Source of the DNA: Rhizobium sp. S152
GTDB taxonomy: Bacteria > Pseudomonadota > Alphaproteobacteria > Rhizobiales > Rhizobiaceae
Direction of reading: 5' to 3'
Assembly (NCBI RefSeq): GCF_030380735.1
Contig: NZ_JAUDRZ010000026.1
Coordinates: 621,370 to 685,369 of the forward strand
Length of the DNA stretch: 64,000 bases
The notes under the pieces were generated by a model, which was not told where the DNA came from, did no database searches, and saw nothing but the letters and a program-made list of their open reading frames with translations. Positions within the stretch are counted from its first letter, which is position 1. Every line of letters begins with the position of its first letter. This document shows, piece after piece, positions 17,934-26,113 of this stretch. The position numbers and the translations under genes are program-made.

Positions 17934-17960
17934 AAAGAAACCGCCCCCCGAAGGAGGCGG
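17934..17960 (-). terminator. Terminator of lpxC with UUCG loop
   Basis: Read on the minus strand, CCGCCTCC pairs with GGGGGCGG (one G-U pair) around a TTCG tetraloop and is followed by TTTCTTT. It lies 26 bases after the lpxC stop, so bamD and recN probably have their own promoter in the 300 bases that follow. Confidence 0.9.
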
Positions 17961-17985
17961 CCTGGCCTAAGTGATGCGATGGAGG

Positions 17986-18942
17986 TCATGCCGACCAGGG
18001 AGCAAATTCCGGTGCGTTGACCCGGATGAAATCGCGGGGAGCAACACGTTGGCGCGGCGCGGACGTCTCGACGACTTCATAGGCCGTGGGATCGCTGAGC
18101 AACGCCTTAAGGGCATTGGCATTCATCTTGTGGCCGCCGCGATAAGACCGGTAGCAGCCGATAAACGGAGCGCCCGCAAGCGCAAGGTCGCCAACGGCAT
18201 CGAGCGTCTTGTGACGGACAAACTCGTCCTTGGCGTAACGCAGGCCCTCGACATTGATGACCGTGTTGTCGTCGGAGATGACGACGGAATTCTCGAGCGA
18301 GGAACCAAGCGCGTGGCCTGAAGCCCACAGACGCTCGACATCACGCATGAAGCCGAAGGTACGCGCACGCGAAAGTTCCGCCTTGAAGGTCGCGGCCGTC
18401 AGGTCCCCTTCCCACTTCTGACGTCCGATCAGCGGGCACTCGAAATCGATCTCGACTTCGAAGCGCGTGCCGTCATACGGACGAAACTCGCTCCACGAAC
18501 CGCCATGCTCGATACGAACCGGCTTGGTGATACGGATGTAGCGGCGCTTTACACCCAGCGATACGAGACCGACCTGCTCGATCGCCTCGATGAAAGGCAT
18601 CGAGCTGCCATCCATGATCGGCATCTCGGCGCCGTCAACTTCGATGAGGACATTGTCCAGGCCAAGCGCGTAAACGGCCGCCATCACATGCTCGATCGTC
18701 GCGACGGAGCGCGCCGGCGAGAAACCGAGGACGGTGCACAGATCGGTGTTGCCGACCTGCGAGGAAACCGCACGATACTCGGAGACTTCGCCATTCTCGT
18801 GCATGCGATTGAATACGACACCAGTGTCGGCTTCAGCGGGGTTGAAGGTGATCGAAACGTCAGCACCGGAATGAACGCCGATCCCCGAAAGCGAGACCGG
18901 GCGCGATACCGTCGTCTGAAAACCCAACATGCCAATAACCAT
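17986..18942 (-). CDS. lpxC: UDP-3-O-acyl-N-acetylglucosamine deacetylase LpxC
   Basis: The 318-residue zinc amidase catalyses the committed step of lipid A synthesis in the cytoplasm. By alignment of motifs, the zinc ligands are H85 (ATIEHVMAA), H244 and D248 (FVRHKTLDAVGD), and the catalytic base region includes H271 (RGGHKMN). The N-terminal TVSRPVSLSGIGVHSG is diagnostic. It follows ftsZ with a terminator between them and has a 3' terminator, so it is likely a single-gene unit. Length is normal. Confidence 0.97.
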   Translation of the reverse strand: MVIGMLGFQTTVSRPVSLSGIGVHSGADVSITFNPAEADTGVVFNRMHENGEVSEYRAVSSQVGNTDLCTVLGFSPARSVATIEHVMAAVYALGLDNVLIEVDGAEMPIMDGSSMPFIEAIEQVGLVSLGVKRRYIRITKPVRIEHGGSWSEFRPYDGTRFEVEIDFECPLIGRQKWEGDLTAATFKAELSRARTFGFMRDVERLWASGHALGSSLENSVVISDDNTVINVEGLRYAKDEFVRHKTLDAVGDLALAGAPFIGCYRSYRGGHKMNANALKALLSDPTAYEVVETSAPRQRVAPRDFIRVNAPEFAPWSA

Positions 18943-19174
18943 AAATTCTGCCTTTATTATCCTGGAGTCGACGGAGGCGAAAAATGCCGAAAGTCATCTG
19001 CCAGGTTCATTACGCTCCGGCCACGTCTTGCCACAAGGGCCGTCGGGACGGTTCTTTGAACCCATACATACGTGCGCCCGCTGTCCAATCCAAATCACTG
19101 TTTCTTTCGCTTTGTTACGAAACCATGCGTTTGAAATGACTGATGAATTCAGCTCAAATTTTATCTGTTGAAAC

Positions 19175-19208
19175 ACGAATGCCCGGGAGTTTCCTCCCGG
19201 GCCTGTTC
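19175..19208 (-). terminator. Terminator of ftsZ
   Basis: GCCCGGGAG (19181-19189) and CTCCCGGGC (19194-19202) form a perfect 9-bp stem, with a GAAA tetraloop when read on the minus strand. Outer CACGAA and TTCGTG add six more pairs beyond a small internal loop. It lies 27 bases after the ftsZ stop; the U-tract is interrupted. Confidence 0.82.
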
Positions 19209-19228
19209 GTGGCGATTCTCTGCCGGTC

Positions 19229-20956
19229 TTAGTTCGACTGGCGGCGCAGGAATGCGGGAATTTCGAGCTGGTCGTCTTCCTGCATCATGCGGGCCTGCGG
19301 CACGCTGCGGCCCTGGTCGTCGAGGTTTCCGCGGCGCGGAGCATAGAGGCTCGCTTCCGGAGAAAGCGGGCGGCGCTGCTGCGATGCGGCGGCCGGAGCC
19401 GACGTCATCTCGGGAACGACTTCCTCTTCGCGGCGGGCCAGCGAGTTGGTGATCCGCTTCAGAAGACCCATCGGGCCGCGCTCTTCGTGAGCCTGCGAGA
19501 CCGGTGCCGGCTGCGAGCGGTGATCGATTTCCGCCTGAACGACCGGCGGGAAATCCTCGACCTTCGGCATGCGGGCGGACATCGGCTGCTGCATCACCGG
19601 TGCCGGCTGCTGCATCACGGGCTGCTGCATGACAGGCTGCGGAGCAGGCTGGCTCATGACGGGTGCATGAACCGGGGCCTGCTGGACCGGAGCCGGACGG
19701 ATGACCGGAGCGGCTTCGGGAGCAGCGAAGATCTTGCTCTGCGGACGGAAAGCTTCCTGCTGGACAGGCTGCTGCTGAACCGGAGCAGGCGCGCGCGGAG
19801 CGACGATATCCAGTTCGCGTTCCATTTCGGCCTCGGCCATACGGATGGTCTGGGCGATCGGATCGGCCTTCGGTGCCTGCTGCATGACGGGTGCAGGCTG
19901 GACTGCGGCCGGAGCCGGAGCAACGGCCGCGGAAGGACGGATAATCGGCTTCTGGACCGGCTGGAAGTTCTTGCCGGCAGCTTCGTTCATCGCGCGGTCG
20001 ATGCCGGTGGCGACGACCGAGACGCGGATGATGCCTTCAAGCGATTCGTCGAAGGTCGCGCCGAGGATGATGTTCGCATCCGGATCGACTTCTTCGCGAA
20101 TACGGGTGGCGGCTTCGTCGACTTCGAACAGGGTAAGGTCGCGACCGCCGGTGATGGAGATCAGCAGGCCCTGCGCGCCCTTCATCGAGGTTTCGTCGAG
20201 CAGCGGGTTGGCGATAGCGGCTTCCGCAGCCTGCATTGCGCGGCCCTGGCCGGAAGCCTCGCCGGTACCCATCATCGCGCGGCCCATTTCGCGCATGACC
20301 GAACGGACGTCGGCGAAGTCGAGGTTGATGAGACCTTCCTTCACCATCAGGTCGGTGATGCAGGCAACGCCCGAGTAGAGAACCTGGTCGGCCATCGCGA
20401 AGGCATCAGCGAAGGTCGTCTTGTCGTTTGCGATACGGAAGAGATTCTGGTTCGGGATGACGATCAGGGTATCGACCGACTTCTGCAGTTCCTGAATGCC
20501 CGATTCGGCCAGACGCATACGGCGGCCGCCTTCGAAGTGGAACGGCTTGGTCACGACGCCGACCGTCAGGATGCCCTTGTTGCGGGCGGCCTGTGCGACC
20601 ACGGGAGCAGCACCGGTGCCGGTACCGCCGCCCATGCCGGCGGTGACGAAGCACATGTGGGTGCCGTTCAGGTGATCAACGATCTCGTCGATGCATTCTT
20701 CGGCAGCTGCACGGCCGACTTCCGGCTGCGAACCCGCACCGAGACCTTCGGTGACGCTGGCGCCGAGCTGGATGATCCGCTCTGCCTTGGTCATCGTCAG
20801 TGCCTGGGCATCCGTGTTGGCGACGACGAAGTCGACGCCCTGGAGGCCTGCGGAGATCATGTTGTTGACAGCGTTGCCACCGCCACCGCCAACACCGAAT
20901 ACGGTGATGCGCGGCTTCAGCTCAGTGATATCTGGCTTATGCAGCTTGATCGTCAT
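19229..20956 (-). CDS. ftsZ: Cell division GTPase FtsZ
   Basis: The 575-residue tubulin homologue forms the Z-ring. The GTPase core spans about residues 12-320, with VFGVGGGGGNAVNNM and the tubulin signature GGGTGTG (109-115). A very long P/Q/A-rich linker follows (about 325-560), containing repeated Q-Q-P-V-M and Q-Q-P-A-P-V-M units and P-V-Q-Q-A-P runs. The C-terminal peptide LEIPAFLRRQSN is the conserved binding site for FtsA and other partners. Total length is the alphaproteobacterial long form; E. coli FtsZ is 383. It is 57 bases after ftsA. Confidence 0.98.
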   Translation of the reverse strand: MTIKLHKPDITELKPRITVFGVGGGGGNAVNNMISAGLQGVDFVVANTDAQALTMTKAERIIQLGASVTEGLGAGSQPEVGRAAAEECIDEIVDHLNGTHMCFVTAGMGGGTGTGAAPVVAQAARNKGILTVGVVTKPFHFEGGRRMRLAESGIQELQKSVDTLIVIPNQNLFRIANDKTTFADAFAMADQVLYSGVACITDLMVKEGLINLDFADVRSVMREMGRAMMGTGEASGQGRAMQAAEAAIANPLLDETSMKGAQGLLISITGGRDLTLFEVDEAATRIREEVDPDANIILGATFDESLEGIIRVSVVATGIDRAMNEAAGKNFQPVQKPIIRPSAAVAPAPAAVQPAPVMQQAPKADPIAQTIRMAEAEMERELDIVAPRAPAPVQQQPVQQEAFRPQSKIFAAPEAAPVIRPAPVQQAPVHAPVMSQPAPQPVMQQPVMQQPAPVMQQPMSARMPKVEDFPPVVQAEIDHRSQPAPVSQAHEERGPMGLLKRITNSLARREEEVVPEMTSAPAAASQQRRPLSPEASLYAPRRGNLDDQGRSVPQARMMQEDDQLEIPAFLRRQSN

Positions 20957-21013
20957 GGTACCTGTTCCTTCTCTTTATGGCCGCATCGCCACGCCGGCCA
21001 ATTCACTTAATTT

Positions 21014-22345
21014 CTAGAAGCTTTCCTTCAGCCACTGGCCCATCCGGGCGAAGCGGCTGCTATTTCCGCCAAGCGACATGAGCAGGCCGCTCTGTGACGC
21101 ATGTGTTTCCTGGTCCGCGACTTGCGGGTAGATCATCAGGCCGACAGCCGTTGAAAAGGCCGGGCCCTTGGCCGCCGTCGGCAGACCCGAGACGCCCATC
21201 GGGCGGCCAATGCGAACGTTGCGGGCAAGGATCTTGCGGGCAACATCGGCAAGGCCGGTCAGCTGGCTTGCGCCGCCTGTCAGCACGACGCGCTTGCCGA
21301 CGATCGGGCTGAAGCCCGAGCGCTGAATGCGGTCGCGAATGAGTTCCATCGTCTCCTCGATGCGGGCGCTGACGATGCGCGAGACCAGCGCACGCGGCAC
21401 CTGCGTCGGCAGATCGCGGTCGTCCTCGCCGATCGGCGGGATCGAGATCATTTCACGCTCGTCGGACGAGTTCGCCATGGCCGAAGCGTGAACCACCTTG
21501 AGGCGCTCGGCGTCCTCGATGCGGGTGGACAGACCACGCGCGAGGTCGGTCGTCACATGGTGACCACCGAGGCTGACGGCATCGGTGTGAACCAGCTTGC
21601 CTTCGGCGAAGACGGAGATTGTCGTGGCGCCACCGCCCATGTCGATGGCGGCACAGCCGAGTTCGACTTCGTCGTCGACCAGAGCAGCAAGGCCGGATGC
21701 GTACGGCGTCGCGACGATGCCTTCTACGGAGAGATGCGCGCGGTTGACGCTGAGCTCGAGATTCTTCAGCGCGGTACGCTCGGCGGTCACGACATGCATG
21801 TCGACGCCGAGAACGTCACCGTACATGGACAACGGATCGCGAATGCCGCGCTCGCCGTCGAGCGAGAAGCCGGTGGCCAGAGAATGCAGTACGAAGCGAT
21901 CCTGGCGCAGCGACTGCTGGCAGGCAGCCGACAGGACCTTCTTCAGATCGTTGAGTTCGACTTCCTGACCGCCGAGATCGATGGTCGCGGTGTAGATATC
22001 GCTCGCCAGGCGGCCGGCAGTCAGATTGACGATCAGGCTTTCGACCGTGAGGCCCGCCATGCGCTCGGCGGCGTCAACCGCCAGACGAATGACGCTTTCC
22101 AGCGCATCGAGGTCGGCGATGACCCCGGTCTTGATGCCGCGCGACCGCTGATGGCCGATACCGATAATCTCGATATTGTGCGTGCGACCGGGAAGCACTT
22201 GGCTTTCCTCGCGCGGCGTCAACCGGCCGATCATGCAGACGACCTTGGTCGATCCGATATCGAGAACGGAAACGACGTGGGACCGCTTCGATGAAAGCGG
22301 CTTCAGGCGCGGCAGGCCGAAATGGGACGAACCGAACAAGCTCAT
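21014..22345 (-). CDS. ftsA: Cell division protein FtsA
   Basis: The 443-residue actin-like ATPase tethers FtsZ to the membrane. Visible actin-fold motifs are phosphate 1 VLDIGSTKVVCMIG, phosphate 2 AAIDMGGGATTISVF and the adenosine motif VVLTGGASQLTGL. The C-terminal segment F-A-R-M-G-Q-W-L-K-E-S-F fits the amphipathic membrane-targeting helix. A basic N-terminal extension of about 25 residues precedes the core, as in rhizobia. The ATG overlaps the ftsQ stop (ATGA). Confidence 0.97.
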   Translation of the reverse strand: MSLFGSSHFGLPRLKPLSSKRSHVVSVLDIGSTKVVCMIGRLTPREESQVLPGRTHNIEIIGIGHQRSRGIKTGVIADLDALESVIRLAVDAAERMAGLTVESLIVNLTAGRLASDIYTATIDLGGQEVELNDLKKVLSAACQQSLRQDRFVLHSLATGFSLDGERGIRDPLSMYGDVLGVDMHVVTAERTALKNLELSVNRAHLSVEGIVATPYASGLAALVDDEVELGCAAIDMGGGATTISVFAEGKLVHTDAVSLGGHHVTTDLARGLSTRIEDAERLKVVHASAMANSSDEREMISIPPIGEDDRDLPTQVPRALVSRIVSARIEETMELIRDRIQRSGFSPIVGKRVVLTGGASQLTGLADVARKILARNVRIGRPMGVSGLPTAAKGPAFSTAVGLMIYPQVADQETHASQSGLLMSLGGNSSRFARMGQWLKESF

Positions 22346-23274
22346 ATATTTTGCCCCGCCTTCTTCAGGTCCTTGGTACGCTGATCGAGCACCAACTGCC
22401 GGCGCTCCATGGCCTCGGGCGTCAGCTGGATTGCCGTACGATCGGAGAGACGCAGATCGACCGCCGCGATATCGCGATCCAGCAAATCCTGCTCCTTCAT
22501 GAATTTCGAAAGCCGCGCCAGCGCCAGATCGACATCGTCTTCCGGCAGCTTTACGACCACGCCATTGTCCATGTGCAGATCCCAGCGCCGACCGGAGACC
22601 CAGACATAGGCCTTCACGCCCGCCTTGATATCGGCCCAGTTGGCGAATTCGGATTCTAGCGCGGTGGCAGCCGTTTCGGCGCCTCGACCAACGACCAGCG
22701 GCAGATGAGAAAACTTGTTGTCGCGCAGCGGCGCGATGATCGCCCCGCCCTTCTCGACCAGCGAAAGCTCCTGCCCGTGCTGCCAGATCGCGTAGGCCTC
22801 GCGCTCCTTGAGCTTTACCTCGATGGTCTTCGGATAGATTTTGCGGACCTCGACATTCTCGACCCAGGGCAGCTTGGCAATCTTCTGACGGGCGGCATCG
22901 ACATCGAGCGCGACCAGCGAGGTCGTGCCGTCGAGGCCGATCAACTGCAGGATTTCGATTTCGGACGTCTCGGCATTGCCGGAAACCTTCACGTCATCGA
23001 TGGCAAAGCCGGCAGCCGTTGTCGTCGCCTGAGCGACGGCTTCCGTGTGACCACCGAGCGACATGCCGTAGAGACCGGTCGCAGCGAAGAAAGCCAGCGC
23101 CGAAACGGTGCCGACGTGAGCCGGAATATGGATGCGACCACTGCCGAGACTCACCAGGAAGCGCACGACGCGACGCAGGGGCCGCGGCAGAACCATGCGA
23201 CCGTCGGCCTCGGCATACGAAGGCTCGGAACGATGGCTGGGGCGCCCTATCTTTTTGACCGTTACCGAGAACAA
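22342..23274 (-). CDS. ftsQ: Cell division protein FtsQ
   Basis: A bitopic inner-membrane divisome protein of about 310 residues. A basic N-terminal cytoplasmic part is followed by one membrane segment (around VSALAFFAATGLYGMSL). The periplasmic POTRA domain comes next (FAIDDVKVSGNAETSEIEIL) and then the FtsQ domain (LPWVENVEVRKIYPKTIEVKLKER split across two segments). Start choice: TTG at 23274 has GGAGGA six bases upstream, while the ATG at 23295 has no ribosome binding site. With the TTG start the gene overlaps the ddlB end by 13 bases. Confidence 0.93.
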   Translation of the reverse strand: MFSVTVKKIGRPSHRSEPSYAEADGRMVLPRPLRRVVRFLVSLGSGRIHIPAHVGTVSALAFFAATGLYGMSLGGHTEAVAQATTTAAGFAIDDVKVSGNAETSEIEILQLIGLDGTTSLVALDVDAARQKIAKLPWVENVEVRKIYPKTIEVKLKEREAYAIWQHGQELSLVEKGGAIIAPLRDNKFSHLPLVVGRGAETAATALESEFANWADIKAGVKAYVWVSGRRWDLHMDNGVVVKLPEDDVDLALARLSKFMKEQDLLDRDIAAVDLRLSDRTAIQLTPEAMERRQLVLDQRTKDLKKAGQNI

Positions 23275-24188
23275 GAAGCGTCCTCCACCATCCACCGAAG
23301 GAATTCACCAAACGAATAACCGGCATGTCCGGCCATTTCGGGCACCAGCGAGGTTGGAGTCATGCCAGGCTGGGTATTGATTTCCAGCCAGATGATTTCA
23401 CCATCTTCGGAGAAGCGATCGTCATAGCGAAAGTCGGAGCGACTAACGCCACGGCAACCAATTGCTTGATGCGCCCTTAACGCCAATGATTGTATTTTTT
23501 GGTAAATATTCGGTGAAATTTTTGCCGGAATGACGTGTTTTGAGCCACCCGCGACATACTTGGAATCGTAGTCGTAGAAGCTGTGGCCCTGCGGTACGAT
23601 CTCGGTCACGCCAAGTACCTGGTCGCCCATGACGCCACAGGTCAACTCGCGGCCATGCACGTAGCGCTCGACCAGAACCTCCTCGCCGTAGCGCCATTCG
23701 GGCGAACCGATGATCTGCGGCGGCCTGGACTGATCTTCCTGAACGATGACGACGCCGAAGCTCGAGCCCTCGCGGACCGGCTTCACCACATAGGGCGGCT
23801 TCATCGGATGCTCGGACGGGAAGGCGAATCGATTGATGACCTCGGACTGCGCCACTGGAATGCCGGCGGCGGCAGCCACGCCCTTGGCCTTGCTCTTGTC
23901 CATGGCGAGCGCCGAAGCGAGCACGCCGGAATGGGTGTAGGGAATTTCGAGATATTCGAGGACGCCCTGGATCAGGCCATCCTCGCCGAACGGCCCATGC
24001 AGCGCGTTGAACACCACATCGGGGCGCAGCGCCGAAAGCCGCGCGGAGACATCGCGATCGACGTCGATGGTCGTGACCTGGAAACCTTCAGCCTCGAGAG
24101 CAGCAGCGCAAGCCGTCCCCGACGAAAGGCTTACGGGCCTCTCCGAGGAAAAACCGCCCATCAGGACAGCGACATGCTTGCGACTCAT
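23262..24188 (-). CDS. ddlB: D-alanine--D-alanine ligase
   Basis: The 308-residue ATP-grasp enzyme makes the D-Ala-D-Ala dipeptide for lipid II stem peptides. Features are VLMGGFSSERPVSL at the N-terminus, HGPFGEDGLIQG, the ATP-grasp core YVVKPVREGSSFGV, SRSDFRYD and the Mg site LEINTQPGMTPTSL. GGGGGTATCC stands before the ATG at 24188. It heads the ddlB-ftsQ-ftsA-ftsZ unit; a perfect dyad about 110 bases upstream may be a CtrA site. Confidence 0.97.
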   Translation of the reverse strand: MSRKHVAVLMGGFSSERPVSLSSGTACAAALEAEGFQVTTIDVDRDVSARLSALRPDVVFNALHGPFGEDGLIQGVLEYLEIPYTHSGVLASALAMDKSKAKGVAAAAGIPVAQSEVINRFAFPSEHPMKPPYVVKPVREGSSFGVVIVQEDQSRPPQIIGSPEWRYGEEVLVERYVHGRELTCGVMGDQVLGVTEIVPQGHSFYDYDSKYVAGGSKHVIPAKISPNIYQKIQSLALRAHQAIGCRGVSRSDFRYDDRFSEDGEIIWLEINTQPGMTPTSLVPEMAGHAGYSFGEFLRWMVEDASCSR

Positions 24189-24693
24189 GGATACCCCCAA
24201 AATAACTTCTACTGTGCGTTCCGGCGCTTGCCCGAAGCTTGCATCCGACCCGAATCTGATCTGCTTCGGACAGGTTCATTAGAGCGTCATTATGGTTAAC
24301 GAAGCGTTTACTTTCGTTAACTTCCGACACGCGGCTGACCAGCAGCGGCACGGCCTTCCGGGCTCCGTGAGCCGCGAAAGCACCGCAGAACCAAGCGTTA
24401 CAGGGCCTATGTCAAAGCGAAACAAAAAGTTTAGCCAATACGGGTAAACGCCCCCTCGTTCCGCCGCGGATTTGCCGAAACGCAAATGACGCGAGAGGTC
24501 GCGAACGCCTCGCACGCCCCATGAGCTACCAACGATACGTTTCGGGAGTCGTCCCGGCCCGTTTCCGGACAGAAAAGAAAGCGCGCTACTTTTTGTCGAT
24601 TTATTGCGCGTTTTGGATTTGCTCCGAATTAAAATTGCGCTAAGAGCCCCTTGCCTCCCAAGGGCAATCAACGAAATCCCGAATGGAATGACA
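24189..24693. other. Intergenic region between divergent ddlB and MHS transporter
   Basis: About 500 bases with no supported gene. It must hold the divergent promoters of the ddlB-ftsQAZ unit and of the transporter. The only structured elements I see are the dyad at 24295-24321 and an AT-rich stretch at 24585-24640 that may be the transporter promoter. Confidence 0.6.
24295..24321. promoter_or_regulatory. Dyad with CtrA-like half sites upstream of ddlB-ftsQAZ
   Basis: GTTAACGAA (24295-24303) and TTCGTTAAC (24313-24321) form a perfect 9-bp inverted repeat with 9-base spacer. Within it TTAA-N7-TTTAC is one mismatch from the CtrA consensus TTAA-N7-TTAAC. It lies 107-133 bases before the ddlB start, where CtrA control of division genes would be expected in alphaproteobacteria. 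Confidence 0.45.
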
Positions 24694-25998
24694 ATGTCTG
24701 ACGCGATATCAAGAGTATCGCCGACGCCCGCTTCATCGAACAGTGCACCGCTCAACTCGCCGGCACGCGTTCTGATCGCGAGCCTCGTCGGCACCACGAT
24801 CGAATTCTTCGATTTTTACGTTTACGCAACGGCCGCCGTGCTGGTCTTCCCGACCCTGTTCTTCCCGAACAGCGATCCGACCACCGCGCTGCTCGCCTCC
24901 TTCGCCACCTTCTCGATCGCCTTCTTCGCCCGTCCGCTCGGCGCCGTGGTCTTCGGCCACTTCGGCGACAGGATCGGCCGCAAGACGACGCTGGTCGCGG
25001 CACTGCTGACCATGGGCATCTCGACGGTCATCATCGGCCTGCTGCCCTCCTACGAATCGATCGGCGTTCTCGCACCGCTGCTCCTGGCGCTTTGCCGTTT
25101 CGGCCAGGGCTTCGGCCTCGGCGGCGAATGGGGCGGCGCGGTGCTGCTGGCGACCGAAAACGCGCCCGAGGGCAAGCGCAGCTGGTACGGCATGTTCCCG
25201 CAGCTCGGCGCGCCGGTCGGCCTTTTCCTGTCGTCCGGCATCTTCTGGGTGCTGTTGCAGTTCATGCCGCAGGAACAGCTGCTGGCCTGGGGCTGGCGCG
25301 TTCCCTTCATCGCCTCGATCGTGCTGATCGTCATCGGCCTGTGGGTTCGTCTGTCGATCACCGAAACGCCAGCGTTTCAGAAGGCCATCGACAAGCACGA
25401 GCGCGTCGCCGTTCCGGTTGCCGAACTCTTCCGCAAGCACAAGCGCAGCCTGTTCCTCGGCACCTTCGTGGCGCTCGCCACCTTCGTGCTGTTCTACATC
25501 GGCTCGGCCTACCTGCTCTCCTACAACGTCAAGGTCCTGAAGATCCCGTTCCTCGACGCGCTCGAGATCCAGATCGTCGGCTCGATCTCCTTCGGCATCT
25601 TCATCCCGATCATCGGCAAGCTCGCCGAGCGTTACGGCCGTCGCGAAATGCTGATCCTGACCACTGTCCTGATCGGCCTGTTCTCCTTCCTCCTGCCCGG
25701 CCTGATGTCCGGCGGCGAAGGCAGCATCCTGGTCTTCGCGATCGTCGCCATGGCGCTGATGGGCATGACCTACGGCCTCATCGGCACGGCGTTGGCAGCC
25801 CCCTTCCCAACGGCCGTGCGCTACACCGGCTCATCGATCACCTTCAACCTCGCCGGCATATTCGGCGCCTCGCTGGCGCCCTACATCGCCACCTGGCTGC
25901 AGGCCAACTACGGCATGCTCTACGTCGGCTACTATCTCGGCCTCTCCGCCGTGATCACGCTGATCTGCATCCTGGCATCCCGCCGCGACGAAGTCTGA
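24694..25998 (+). CDS. MFS transporter, metabolite:H+ symporter (MHS) family
   Basis: A 434-residue inner-membrane transporter with 12 predicted helices. The first helix GTTIEFFDFYVYATAAVLVF and the loop 2-3 motif GHFGDRIGRKTT are diagnostic of the MHS family, which includes the shikimate, proline/betaine and dicarboxylate symporters. GFGLGGEWGGAVLLATENAP in helix 4-5 confirms it. Two candidate ATGs (24688, 24694); the second fits TGGAATGACA better. It is on the opposite strand inside the division cluster and has its own terminator. Substrate unknown. Confidence 0.9.
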   Translation: MSDAISRVSPTPASSNSAPLNSPARVLIASLVGTTIEFFDFYVYATAAVLVFPTLFFPNSDPTTALLASFATFSIAFFARPLGAVVFGHFGDRIGRKTTLVAALLTMGISTVIIGLLPSYESIGVLAPLLLALCRFGQGFGLGGEWGGAVLLATENAPEGKRSWYGMFPQLGAPVGLFLSSGIFWVLLQFMPQEQLLAWGWRVPFIASIVLIVIGLWVRLSITETPAFQKAIDKHERVAVPVAELFRKHKRSLFLGTFVALATFVLFYIGSAYLLSYNVKVLKIPFLDALEIQIVGSISFGIFIPIIGKLAERYGRREMLILTTVLIGLFSFLLPGLMSGGEGSILVFAIVAMALMGMTYGLIGTALAAPFPTAVRYTGSSITFNLAGIFGASLAPYIATWLQANYGMLYVGYYLGLSAVITLICILASRRDEV

Positions 25999-26020
25999 TC
26001 GGACCATCATCGAACATGCA

Positions 26021-26053
26021 AGGCCGCGACGGGAAACCGCCGCGGCCTTTTTC
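26021..26053 (+). terminator. Rho-independent terminator of the MHS transporter
   Basis: AGGCCGCG (26021-26028) and CGCGGCCT (26041-26048) form a perfect 8-bp stem with a 12-base loop, followed by a run of T. It lies 23 bases after the stop codon. Confidence 0.88.
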
Positions 26054-26113
26054 GTTGTTGTCTGTTAACGCCTTCACCCTAGTCTCTAGCCAGATGCGGC
26101 AGGGAAGACGGGG

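Noticed and set aside
24400..24462. Short frame MSKRNKKFSQYG before the MHS transporter as a leader peptide
   Set aside because: No ribosome binding site and no attenuator-like hairpin follows.
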